NCBI GenBank assembly: GCA_045630265.1
Contig: JAZQSV010000060.1
Coordinates: 1-49,577 of the forward strand
DNA: 49,577 nt
Direction of reading: 5' to 3'
Origin: UMGS1279 sp045630265
GTDB taxonomy: Bacteria; Bacillota; Clostridia; Oscillospirales; Acutalibacteraceae
How positions within the stretch are numbered: the first letter of the stretch is position 1; each line of letters starts with the position of its first letter. The notes below the pieces were generated by a model. It was not told the origin of the DNA. It saw only the letters and a program-made list of their open reading frames with translations, and searched no databases. A program made the translations under genes and the position numbers. This document shows, one piece after another, positions 15,302 through 22,878 of this stretch.

Positions 15302-16425
15302 CAACTCCATAATCCTTCAAGCTTATTCATGTTATCTCTTTTAAGTTCCATTGAACTGTGTACATATCTTTCAAGAGTTATGCGGGGACTTGAATGACCT
15401 AAAATTTCACTTAAGGATTTTATTTCGAATCCCACTTCAACGCATCTGGTCGCAAAGGTGTGTCGCAAGGTATGAAAATGTACATTGCTAAGTTTGCAGT
15501 CTTCTACATATTGCTTCATTTTATATTGCATTGTACGTGGTTCCAAATATCTGTCTGCCTTGCCGGTAAGCACAAAAGCGTGTGGATTTTTAGGTCGCAT
15601 AGCGGCACAAAGGGCCAGTGTGTAGTTAGTAAGCGGAATAACCCTTTGGGAACTTTCGCTTTTAGGGTCGCTTATGACTATTTTTGTTTTATTAGGTATA
15701 TTGCCGTCTAGGTTTTTGATTCTTTGCATAGTGGAGCAGACTTTTATTATCTGTTCTTCGTCTATAATGTTTTCCCACCTGAGCGCACATATCTCACCAA
15801 GGCGCATGCCCGTAAGAAGGGCAAGAAGCACACCGAATTTGCACTCATCCATATCTTTTAAAAGGTAGTCTACAAAACGAGTTTGTTCCGATATTGTGAG
15901 CACTCTCATTTCCGATTTTGGTAATTTGGGATAAACAATTTCGATATTATCTATAGGAACAGGAAAATGCTTTTTTGTATATTTCATAATGGAATATAGC
16001 AGCGTTAAGGCGTCTTTAACTGTTTTTGGGGAAAGTTTTTTCTCCTCTAAAAGAGTAGTACCAAACCCTTCTATTAGGGAAGAAGAAAGAGCCTCTACCA
16101 AATAACCTCCAAGATGAGGTTTTATGTGATTTTCTAAAATATTTACATATTTAACATAGGTTGATTCTTTGACCTTGTAGCGGTTCACCCTAAGCCATTC
16201 TTCACAAATATAAGAAAAACGACGCTTAATCTTGGTTGGAACGGGTCTTTTAGTTTCATCTAAAAATGCAGTTTTGGCTATACCTACCTTTTCCTTTGCT
16301 TCGCGGTAGGTTTTCCCGTAGCAAGAACCGTATTTGGGTTTTCCGTTTGGATGGTAGCCCTTAATAAAACGCGCTTCCCATCTACCGTCCTTGCGCTTAT
16401 AAATATTTTCACCTTTTTTTGGCAT
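15301..16425 (-). CDS. Tyrosine recombinase / integrase (Tn916-Int-like layout)
   Basis: The 374-residue protein has an N-terminal arm-binding beta domain (residues about 5-50, with YKRKDGRWEARF), a core-binding SAM-like helical domain (about 68-155) and a catalytic domain with the tyrosine recombinase residues Arg208 (LLTGMRLGE), Lys255 (DPKSES), His318 and Arg321 (HTLRHTFATR), His344 (ILGHSS) and nucleophile Tyr354 (LERYVHS). It should be active by sequence. ATG 16425 follows GGGAG by about 8 bases. The gene is bracketed by 17-bp direct repeats (15285-15301, 16484-16500) and 20-bp inverted repeats, yet no excisionase, relaxase or phage gene is adjacent, so it may be a minimal or decayed element. 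Confidence 0.93.
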   Translation of the reverse strand: MPKKGENIYKRKDGRWEARFIKGYHPNGKPKYGSCYGKTYREAKEKVGIAKTAFLDETKRPVPTKIKRRFSYICEEWLRVNRYKVKESTYVKYVNILENHIKPHLGGYLVEALSSSLIEGFGTTLLEEKKLSPKTVKDALTLLYSIMKYTKKHFPVPIDNIEIVYPKLPKSEMRVLTISEQTRFVDYLLKDMDECKFGVLLALLTGMRLGEICALRWENIIDEEQIIKVCSTMQRIKNLDGNIPNKTKIVISDPKSESSQRVIPLTNYTLALCAAMRPKNPHAFVLTGKADRYLEPRTMQYKMKQYVEDCKLSNVHFHTLRHTFATRCVEVGFEIKSLSEILGHSSPRITLERYVHSSMELKRDNMNKLEGLWS

Positions 16426-16483
16426 AACTTTTCTCCCTTAAATGATTTTGGGTGTGCTTTCAAATTCCTAACCTATTTACCAA

Positions 16484-16500
16484 ATTTTTGACGGCTTATT
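16484..16500 (+). repeat. 17-bp direct repeat flanking the recombinase gene, right copy
   Basis: Identical to 15285-15301. It is 58 bases upstream of the recombinase start codon. The distance between copies is 1199 bases, just enough to contain the gene. Confidence 0.75.
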
Positions 16501-16586
16501 TTACTTTAATGGCAAGTAAAACGTATATAATTTTGGCAATATTGCGGATTTTATTTTAAAAAATAAGAAAAAATTTAAATTTCTAC

Positions 16587-16615
16587 TTGAATTTTAAGAT
16601 TTTGCATGCTATAAT
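16587..16615 (+). promoter_or_regulatory. Sigma-A-type promoter resembling the SCIFF promoter
   Basis: TTGAAT (16587-16592), a 17-base spacer and TATAAT (16610-16615). Both the spacer and boxes are strikingly like those of the SCIFF promoter at 16855-16883 (shared TTGA-TTTTAAGATTT--GC--TG-TATAATA), suggesting duplication. Downstream are a dyad (16626-16645) and a terminator, so it may drive a very short RNA. Confidence 0.65.
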
Positions 16616-16625
16616 AACGACCGTA

Positions 16626-16645
16626 GAGTTATGAACTCTGCGAAA
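16626..16645 (-). repeat. 20-bp repeat TTTCGCAGAGTTCATAACTC, inverted copy 3
   Basis: Exact reverse complement of copies 1 and 2 (15185-15227). With them it forms an inverted pair enclosing the recombinase gene about 1.4 kb apart. Confidence 0.8.
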
Positions 16646-16670
16646 TAAATCACATCGTATTCGGTAAAGT

Positions 16671-16698
16671 GCCGCCCAAAGGGGCGGTATTTTATTTT
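16671..16698 (+). terminator. Intrinsic terminator
   Basis: CCGCCC / GGGCGG stem with a four-base loop followed by TATTTTATTTT. It would stop transcription from the 16587 promoter before the SCIFF promoter. From here to 16850 the sequence is AT-rich and I see nothing else in it. Confidence 0.65.
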
Positions 16699-16854
16699 GT
16701 GGTGATTTTAACTTTGTTTGTCTTTAAAACTAAAACTTAGTTTAAAAATGTCTTCCGAATACATTATACCATAAAAATTACCAAAATATACCATTTTTTT
16801 CAAAAATTTTCAAAAATTTAAAAATAGGCATAAAAAAGTGATTTATAGCTACTA

Positions 16855-16883
16855 TTGACTTTTAAGATTTGCCGTGATATAAT
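16855..16883 (+). promoter_or_regulatory. Sigma-A-type promoter of the SCIFF operon
   Basis: TTGACT (16855-16860), 17-base spacer, TATAAT (16878-16883), about 36 bases before the SCIFF start codon. Close to consensus, consistent with strong expression of the small precursor peptide. Confidence 0.85.
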
Positions 16884-16918
16884 ATTTTTGTTAATTAAAG
16901 TCTTCGGAGGGAACAAAA

Positions 16919-17068
16919 ATGAAGCATATTAAAACTTTAGAAACTCGCGATTTATGCAAGAGCGCTAAAAACGGCGGTTGTGGTGAGTGCCAAACTTCTT
17001 GCCAGTCCGCTTGCAAAACAAGCTGCGGCATTGCAAACCAAAAGTGCGAAAGCAAAAACGAAAAATAA
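16919..17068 (+). CDS. SCIFF peptide (six cysteines in forty-five residues), RiPP precursor
   Basis: The 49-residue peptide starts MKHIKTLETRDLCKSA and contains GCGECQTSCQSACKTSCG, matching the SCIFF family of ribosomally made, post-translationally modified peptides widespread in Clostridia. Its cysteines become thioether (sactipeptide/ranthipeptide-type) cross-links made by the radical SAM enzyme encoded next. This copy has an additional early Cys13 and a late Cys43, giving seven cysteines. CGGAGGG lies 7 bases before the ATG. A hairpin terminator separates it from the maturase, which should give more peptide than enzyme. Its biological role is unresolved; quorum or redox functions have been proposed for the family. 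Confidence 0.95.
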   Translation: MKHIKTLETRDLCKSAKNGGCGECQTSCQSACKTSCGIANQKCESKNEK

Positions 17069-17071
17069 TTA

Positions 17072-17100
17072 AAAATGCCGCCACGCTGGCGGCATTTTTT
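17072..17100 (+). terminator. Attenuator-like terminator between SCIFF and its maturase
   Basis: AATGCCGCC / GGCGGCATT stem followed by six T residues, placed right after the SCIFF stop. Partial read-through would set a high peptide-to-maturase ratio. Confidence 0.85.
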
Positions 17101-17132
17101 ATAACTTTAGTAAATAAAAAGAGGTTAAACGA

Positions 17133-18506
17133 ATGGTACATACCTTTAAAATGGGCGGACAAAACATTGTTTTAGATGTTTATTCGCTATCAATTCACGT
17201 TGTAGATGATATTGCATTTGATATTATAAAGGACTTCGAAGATAAATCTAAGGACGAAATCAAGGTAGAAATTTTAAATAAATATTCTTCTGACGGGGTT
17301 ACCGCTGAAGAGGTAGAGGAATGCTTTGAGCAAATAGAGTGGTTAAAAGAAAACGGCAAGCTTTTTGCTAAGGATACCTTTGGACCCTTTGCGGGAAAAC
17401 TCAAGGAAAAGACCTCGGGTGTTATAAAGGCGCTTTGCCTTCACGTTGCACATACCTGCAATTTAAACTGTGAGTACTGCTTTGCTAGTCAGGGTAAATA
17501 TTCGGGCGAGCGTGCAGTTATGGATTTTGAAACGGGAAAGCGCGCTTTAGATTTTCTTATCGAAAATTCGGGCGACCGCCACAATTTAGAGGTTGACTTT
17601 TTCGGCGGTGAGCCGCTTATGAATTTTGAGGTTGTAGAAAATCTTGTCTCTTACGCTAGAAGTGTAGAAAAAGAAAAGGGTAAAAATTTCCGCTTTACAC
17701 TTACTACTAACGGACTTTTAATTGACGACGACGTTATAGATTTTGCCAATAAGGAAATGAGTAACGTAGTGCTGAGTTTGGATGGACGCAAAGAGGTGCA
17801 CGATAAATATAGAGTTGACTATGCGGGTGTAGGAAGTTTTGATAGAATTGTTCCTAAATTTCAAAGGCTTGTTAAGGCGCGCAACGGCAAAAATTACTAT
17901 ATGCGCGGCACCTTTACACACCAAAACCCCGACTTTTTAAATGATATTAAGGTTATGCTTGATTTAGGGTTTAATGAACTTAGTATGGAGCCGGTTGTAT
18001 GCGCTCCCAACGACCCCGCGGCCCTAACTCCCGCCGACCTTGAGGTTGTTATGAAACAGTACGAGGAGCTTGCTAACCTTATGCTTCAAAGGGAAAAGGA
18101 CGGTAAGCCCTTTACATTCTACCATTATATGATAGATCTAACCGAAGGTCCTTGCATTTACAAAAGGATTTCTGGTTGCGGCTCTGGCACCGAATATATG
18201 GCTGTTACCCCGTGGGGCGACCTTTATCCCTGCCACCAGTTTGTGGGGGATGAGAAATTCAAACTCGGCGATATTTGGAACGGTGTTACAAATAAATCGG
18301 TGCAGGACGAATTTAAAAATTGTAATGTATATGCCCACCCCGAATGTAAGGACTGCTGGGCAAAGCTTTACTGCTCGGGCGGTTGTGCCGCTAACGCCTA
18401 TCATGCTACGGGTAGCATAACGGGTGTTTACGAGGATGGCTGTAAGTTGTTTAAAAAGCGTATGGAATGCGCAATTTTCCTAGAAGTTTCAAGAAAGCTA
18501 GGGTAG
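17133..18506 (+). CDS. SCIFF radical SAM maturase
   Basis: This 457-residue enzyme has an N-terminal PqqD-like peptide-recognition domain (about 1-95), a radical SAM barrel with CNLNCEYC (CxxxCxxC, residues about 110-117) and the GGEP motif, and a C-terminal SPASM/twitch domain with auxiliary cluster cysteines (CGSGTEYMAV, PCHQF, CKDCWAKLYCSGGC). This matches the SCIFF maturases, which form Cys thioether links in the precursor encoded directly upstream. ATG 17133 follows AGAGG by 8 bases. The gene is followed after 10 bases by a PLP-dependent decarboxylase, which may share its transcript without being part of the peptide pathway. Confidence 0.95.
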   Translation: MVHTFKMGGQNIVLDVYSLSIHVVDDIAFDIIKDFEDKSKDEIKVEILNKYSSDGVTAEEVEECFEQIEWLKENGKLFAKDTFGPFAGKLKEKTSGVIKALCLHVAHTCNLNCEYCFASQGKYSGERAVMDFETGKRALDFLIENSGDRHNLEVDFFGGEPLMNFEVVENLVSYARSVEKEKGKNFRFTLTTNGLLIDDDVIDFANKEMSNVVLSLDGRKEVHDKYRVDYAGVGSFDRIVPKFQRLVKARNGKNYYMRGTFTHQNPDFLNDIKVMLDLGFNELSMEPVVCAPNDPAALTPADLEVVMKQYEELANLMLQREKDGKPFTFYHYMIDLTEGPCIYKRISGCGSGTEYMAVTPWGDLYPCHQFVGDEKFKLGDIWNGVTNKSVQDEFKNCNVYAHPECKDCWAKLYCSGGCAANAYHATGSITGVYEDGCKLFKKRMECAIFLEVSRKLG

Positions 18507-18516
18507 AGTAATTTAA

Positions 18517-19851
18517 ATGAGAACACCTATAATCGATTTTGCTGAAAAATATGCAAGTAGCAGTGCCAAAAGATTTCATATGCCGGGGCATAAGGGCAGC
18601 GGAATTTTAGGGGTAGAAGCTACCGATATTACCGAAATAACGGGGGCTGACGTGCTTTATAGTGCCAAGGGTATTATAAAAGAAAGCGAAGAAAATGCGG
18701 CTAAACTTTTTGATACTGAAAAAACCTTTTATTCTACCGAGGGCTCCTCTCTTTGCATTAGGGCAATGCTTTATCTTTTATCTCAAAGCGCAAAGGAAAA
18801 AGGGAAAAAACCGCTGATTTTAGCGGCCAGAAATGCACACAAAACCTTTATATCTGCCGCCGCCATTATGGACATAGACGTTGAGTGGTTTTTCGGCGGG
18901 GAGGATTTGCTTTCCTGCACTATAGATTTAGAACTTTTAGAAAATGCCATAAAAGAGTATAGTCCTACTGCGCTGTACATAACAAGTCCCGATTATTTAG
19001 GCAATATTGCAGACATAAAAAAAGTAGCTGAGCTTTGCCACCGCTACAAGGTTGTTTTGGCGGTTGACAATGCACATGGTGCGTATTTAAAGTTTTTAAA
19101 TCCATCCCTGCATCCTATGGATTTGGGGGCAGATATATGTTGTGATTCGGCGCACAAGACTCTTCCTGTTTTAACTGGCGGTGCATATCTTCATATATCC
19201 AAAAATGCTGACAGTATTTTTGCAGATATGGCAGAAAACGCACTTTCGCTTTTTGCTTCTACAAGTCCTTCATATATTATTTTGCAGTCCCTTGACGGGG
19301 CTAACAAAATAATGTCAAGACCTGGTTTTGTAGGGGATATTTTAAAAATATCAGAAATGGTAAAGGCACTTGTTGCACGGCTTAAAGCGGCGGGGTATAA
19401 CGCCTTTTTGGGCGAACCACTAAAGCTTACTATTTGCGCTAGGGATTATGGATATAGAGGAAGTGAGCTTGCTAAGCTTTTGGAAAATCAAAATATTTTC
19501 CCCGAATTTGCCGACCCTGACTTTTTGGTTTTAATGTTCTCTGCAAGCAGTACGAAAAGTGAAATTAAGGCCCTTGAAGAAGTTTTGCTTTCAATACAAA
19601 GAAAACCGAAAATAGAAAGAATATTACCTATTTTCGGAAAAGCGAGCAAAAAGATAAGCCCGAACAAGGCAGTAAATTCCCTATGCGAAAGGGTTAGTGC
19701 AGAAAAGGCGGTTGGCAGAATTTTAGCAACCGCTAGTATCAACTGCCCCCCCGCAGTGCCTATTTTGGTTTGCGGCGAGGAGATAACAGAAAATGCTATA
19801 GAGTGGTTCAAGTATTATAATATTAAAGAAGTCTTTGTAGTAAAAGAGTAA
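18517..19851 (+). CDS. Orn/Lys/Arg decarboxylase-family PLP enzyme, short form
   Basis: The 444-residue product has RFHMPGHKG (about residues 19-27), TEGSS for phosphate binding, the PLP aspartate in AVDNAHGAY and the Schiff-base lysine Lys214 in DSAHKTLPVLTGGAYL. This is the fold-type I amino acid decarboxylase family, short form without the response-regulator-like N-terminal domain. The substrate (arginine, lysine or ornithine) cannot be read from the motifs. It starts 10 bases after the SCIFF maturase and may be co-transcribed. In many Clostridia similar genes lie near replication genes (tmk, holB), which are not seen here. Confidence 0.88.
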   Translation: MRTPIIDFAEKYASSSAKRFHMPGHKGSGILGVEATDITEITGADVLYSAKGIIKESEENAAKLFDTEKTFYSTEGSSLCIRAMLYLLSQSAKEKGKKPLILAARNAHKTFISAAAIMDIDVEWFFGGEDLLSCTIDLELLENAIKEYSPTALYITSPDYLGNIADIKKVAELCHRYKVVLAVDNAHGAYLKFLNPSLHPMDLGADICCDSAHKTLPVLTGGAYLHISKNADSIFADMAENALSLFASTSPSYIILQSLDGANKIMSRPGFVGDILKISEMVKALVARLKAAGYNAFLGEPLKLTICARDYGYRGSELAKLLENQNIFPEFADPDFLVLMFSASSTKSEIKALEEVLLSIQRKPKIERILPIFGKASKKISPNKAVNSLCERVSAEKAVGRILATASINCPPAVPILVCGEEITENAIEWFKYYNIKEVFVVKE

Positions 19852-19867
19852 AAATTTAAAAGATAAG

Positions 19868-19906
19868 AAAATGGGTTAGACGAATCTTATAGTCTAACCC
19901 ATTTTT
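19868..19906. terminator. Bidirectional intrinsic terminator
   Basis: AAAATGGGTTAGAC / GTCTAACCCATTTT, a perfect 14-bp stem with a 10-base loop, between two convergent genes. A-rich and T-rich flanks suit both directions. Confidence 0.88.
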
Positions 19907-19911
19907 ATGTT

Positions 19912-20874
19912 TTATTTTTCGTTTGAATATTTTAGTTTTCTTAAAAGGTGGTGTAAGCAGGGCATTGCAGAAAAAACACCGTAAACAAGTTTATATTTAA
20001 AGCCAACCATTTTGTTGTTTTGCATTTTTTGGTAGGTTTCTTTAACAAGCTTTATGGCCGCTAAAATTTGCTCATCAGTTTCCCTTTGCTCCTTGGCGCG
20101 ACCTAGAATTATAAGGGAGTAGCGCATAACCTCGCATATATATACTGCTTTTTCGCGGTCATCGTTATAAATATCCGCATGCTTTAAAAGATGGTTTAAG
20201 GAAAGAAGGGTTTTGGGGATATTTACCGTACCTGTAAGAGAATCTTCCCTTATAAAATAGTAGTAAAGCGGTGCGTTTATTTCGGCAACCTTTAGGTTTT
20301 TATTTTCGGCAATTATGGAAAGGGAAAGCTCCTTATCCTCCATAAAGCTTATTTCCTTGCTAAAGCGCCTATCACCCCAAACGCTTTTTTTATAAAGCCG
20401 TCCCCAAACAAAGCTACGAAGCATGTGTGGTGGGTTTAAGGGGTTAATATTTTGCAGTGCAAATGCATTTTCAAGATATGTGCCGCTATCACTAAGCTCG
20501 TCGTTTTCGTACATTTTGGCGTAGCCACAAATTGAAATATCGGCATTTTGTTCATTTATTCCACGGTAAAGAAGTTCAAAATACTCGCGGTGAACCCAGT
20601 CATCCGAATCAATAAAGGCAATATATTCGCCGCAGGCCTTTTCAAGACCTATGTTTCTTGTACTTGAAACGCCGCCGTTTTCTTTATCTATAATAACAAT
20701 TCTGCCGTCCCTTTGGGCGTAATCTTTTAAAACCTTTAAGCTGCCGTCGGTACTGCCGTCGTTAACACAGATAATTTCAAGATTTTGGTAGGTACTGTTT
20801 ATAATAGAGTCAAGGCACCTTGGTAAAAACTTTTCTACATTATAAACAGGTATTATAACAGAAATTTTTTCCAT
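19912..20874 (-). CDS. Family 2 glycosyltransferase
   Basis: The 320-residue protein shows a GT-A fold: SVIIPVYNVEKFLPRCLDSI at the N-terminus, nucleotide-binding VNDGSTDGS (about 38-46), GGVSSTRNIGL and the metal-binding DSDD (89-92). It transfers a sugar from a nucleotide donor to an unknown acceptor such as a cell-wall or exopolysaccharide chain. There is no membrane helix, so it is a cytoplasmic or membrane-associated enzyme. It has no adjacent polysaccharide cluster; its same-strand neighbour upstream is a sporulation protein. Donor and acceptor are unknown. Confidence 0.92.
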   Translation of the reverse strand: MEKISVIIPVYNVEKFLPRCLDSIINSTYQNLEIICVNDGSTDGSLKVLKDYAQRDGRIVIIDKENGGVSSTRNIGLEKACGEYIAFIDSDDWVHREYFELLYRGINEQNADISICGYAKMYENDELSDSGTYLENAFALQNINPLNPPHMLRSFVWGRLYKKSVWGDRRFSKEISFMEDKELSLSIIAENKNLKVAEINAPLYYYFIREDSLTGTVNIPKTLLSLNHLLKHADIYNDDREKAVYICEVMRYSLIILGRAKEQRETDEQILAAIKLVKETYQKMQNNKMVGFKYKLVYGVFSAMPCLHHLLRKLKYSNEK

Positions 20875-20905
20875 AAACTAAACCTTCATATACTTAAATG
20901 TAGAA

Positions 20906-21304
20906 TTATTTATTATTTTTTTCTTTTGCTTTATTTATAAGCTTTTTGGCTTCTGCAATAACGGTGGAAACAAGGTCCTTTGTAAGGCCCACAATCCTAT
21001 CCTCCGAAATTCTTAAAACGTTTACCTGTCCGTCTTTAATTACTAGAAAAACAAGGGGAGTATCGGTAACGCTGGCGCCCGTTCCCGCGGGGTTTTGTTG
21101 CTTTCCCTTGGAACGGTCAGTAACATCGGCGCCGCCACCCGCAAAGCCAATAGAAACCTTGGAAACAGGGATGATGGTTATACCGTCTGCCTCAATTTTT
21201 TCACCTAAAACGGATGAAGCGCTTTTGGCATTAATAAGGTTTTTAATGGTAGAATCCATTACCTTTATAAGTGTGTTCTTGTTTTGTGTATTTGCATCAC
21301 TCAT
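20906..21304 (-). CDS. GerW/YtfJ-family sporulation protein
   Basis: The 132-residue protein has the YtfJ/GerW features: a central GxxI-PVSKVSIGFAGGGAD motif followed by a Gly-rich loop and the TPLVFLVIKDGQVNVL strand. In Bacillus this protein is needed for germination with certain germinants, and homologues occur in nearly all spore formers. The 5' leader has AAGGAGATA before ATG 21304. Its presence supports a spore-forming lineage, although family members also occur outside strict spore formers. Confidence 0.92.
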   Translation of the reverse strand: MSDANTQNKNTLIKVMDSTIKNLINAKSASSVLGEKIEADGITIIPVSKVSIGFAGGGADVTDRSKGKQQNPAGTGASVTDTPLVFLVIKDGQVNVLRISEDRIVGLTKDLVSTVIAEAKKLINKAKEKNNK

Positions 21305-21450
21305 ATTTATATCTCCTTAGCTTTCAAAAACGGTTTGAATTTGAAAGCAACTTTCAAAATAAAGTTCCACTAATCTTTATTTTACCATTTTTGGAAAATA
21401 AATTCAATAGTTGTTTATTTTATGCCGACACAAAGGAATAGATTTTCATT

Positions 21451-22725
21451 TTAAATGGTAACCTTGTGCTTTTTGGAGAGTTTATAAAGCTCCTCTGCCG
21501 CAAGTCGGGTTTTAGCAACAGGGGTGCCTCGGGGTGGAAAGCAGTAGTATAGGGCACTATTATCGCCAATGCAAATAACGTCGCCGATTTCGTACCAAAA
21601 ATAGTCGGCATAAAGCCCGTAGGAGCTTTTAGGGGCTTGAGTGTAGCAGAGTTTTCCGTCTGCGCCCGTTAGGGTGAATCCTTCGCCGCTATGGGTAAGG
21701 TGGCCGCTGCCTATTTTATATATAGCTTTAAAATCCACCATCATACCAATATCTACGGGAACAGACAGGTTGTAGTCGCCCTTTTCTATTTCCCTTTTTA
21801 CACATTCTCTTTGCCATGCGTACCAGTCGGGGATATGAGAAAATTTTGTTTCTCCATTTTGGTTTTCAAGGACGCCAAGCTCTGTTAAGGTGTAGCTTTC
21901 ACCACAGTTTTTGCAGGTAATTTCTATACCCTTTCCAAGCATTTTACCCTCACTCTCACAGTGGGGGCAGCGGTATAAAATGCGCTCCAACCCCTCGGCT
22001 CTAAAGTTTTCGGTAACCCTTATGCCCCTTTCCTTTTGCCATAAAAAGTTATCAAAGGTAAAGGCCTTATCAAGTGTTGTGTCAATTTCATCTATAGTAA
22101 GGTTTTTAAGGTCATCCGTTGTGAAAAGTACGCTAATATTGGCGCTAACCGGTACCTTTCTGATACGAAGTCCGTTATAAAGGGGATCGCGGGTAAAGGC
22201 GCCTTCAGTTTTAATCATAACCACGGGAACATCTAACTTTTTAAATAAAATGCCCATTCTTCTTGGAAGAGGTGTGGCGGTACCGTCAAAGCTGTAGCTT
22301 GCTTCGGGGTACATCAAAACGCTCACCCTTTTTTTATGAAGTAGGTGCTTCATATCGCCTATAAGGGTTATATCGCTTACAAACTTTTTTGTAGGAATAC
22401 AACCGAGCAGCCGCATAAGTAGATTTTTGCCTATAAACCCGTCAGAGGTACAGACAATTCCATAGGGCCTCGGAAATAAAAGGCGGTTTGCAATTTTCAA
22501 ATCAATAAAGCTGGAATGATTCATAAGTACAAGGCAAGGGCCTATATTTTTAGGGAGCTTACCCGTAAATTTAAACCTTGCCGACCAAAGGTCAAAGACT
22601 GATATTATTCTAATAACAAGCGCCAGTAAAAACATAGGACGCATAGGCCTTTTGTGTTTTGGCCTTTTAAGTGTTATTACCCTCTCATAGGGCATAATTT
22701 TTGTTTTTATCTTCAAAAAATTCAC
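21451..22725 (-). CDS. PlsC-type acyltransferase fused to a zinc ribbon and extra C-terminal domain
   Basis: The 424-residue protein contains the acyltransferase motif NHSSFID (His70, Asp75) and MYPEASYSFDG (the EGTR-like block) typical of 1-acylglycerol-3-phosphate acyltransferases that make phosphatidic acid at the membrane. Residues about 250-280 add a four-cysteine zinc ribbon (CPHC..CKNCG) and the last about 140 residues an uncharacterised domain with many aromatic residues. The length is far above the usual 200-250. GTG at 22725 is used for lack of a better RBS; the ATG ten codons later (MPYERV) is an alternative. The extra domains may make it act on an unusual acceptor; that is inference. 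Confidence 0.82.
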   Translation of the reverse strand: MNFLKIKTKIMPYERVITLKRPKHKRPMRPMFLLALVIRIISVFDLWSARFKFTGKLPKNIGPCLVLMNHSSFIDLKIANRLLFPRPYGIVCTSDGFIGKNLLMRLLGCIPTKKFVSDITLIGDMKHLLHKKRVSVLMYPEASYSFDGTATPLPRRMGILFKKLDVPVVMIKTEGAFTRDPLYNGLRIRKVPVSANISVLFTTDDLKNLTIDEIDTTLDKAFTFDNFLWQKERGIRVTENFRAEGLERILYRCPHCESEGKMLGKGIEITCKNCGESYTLTELGVLENQNGETKFSHIPDWYAWQRECVKREIEKGDYNLSVPVDIGMMVDFKAIYKIGSGHLTHSGEGFTLTGADGKLCYTQAPKSSYGLYADYFWYEIGDVICIGDNSALYYCFPPRGTPVAKTRLAAEELYKLSKKHKVTI

Positions 22726-22828
22726 ATCCGTTTGGATTTTTGTTTTTTTATGGTAGAGTTATCTACTCTAGGTTACAAAACAATTTTACAATAAACCCAA
22801 CAATATATCAAGGAGTATTTTCTGGCAC

Positions 22829-22862
22829 AAAAAATGGCACAGTTTTTACTGCGCCATTTTTT
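22829..22862. terminator. Bidirectional intrinsic terminator
   Basis: AAAAAATGGCACAGT / ACTGCGCCATTTTTT, one mismatch, four-base loop. It follows the large glycosidase-like gene and precedes the acyltransferase on the minus strand. Confidence 0.85.
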
Positions 22863-22878
22863 AGTTTAAATTTTAATT

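Larger units (their letters stand above)
16622..16698 (+). ncRNA. Candidate short RNA of about 75 bases
   Basis: The predicted transcript begins just after the promoter at 16587-16615, contains the TAGAGTT-ATG-AACTCTG hairpin formed by the 20-bp repeat and ends in a GC-rich hairpin (CCGCCC / GGGCGG, 16672-16687) followed by a T-rich tail. It could encode only a five-residue peptide. I know no matching RNA family; it may simply be a transcription barrier at the element edge. Confidence 0.35.

Noticed and set aside
15301..16425. Prophage or conjugative element around the recombinase
   Set aside because: No relaxase, coupling protein, phage structural or replication genes lie nearby on either side.
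16885..16900. Rex-operator-like TTGTTAATTAA in the SCIFF leader
   Set aside because: Only one half-site is present; the inverted TTAACAA half at the right distance is missing.
16987..17175. 62-codon plus-strand frame across the SCIFF gene and its terminator
   Set aside because: It has no RBS and runs out of frame through the clear SCIFF peptide and the terminator hairpin.
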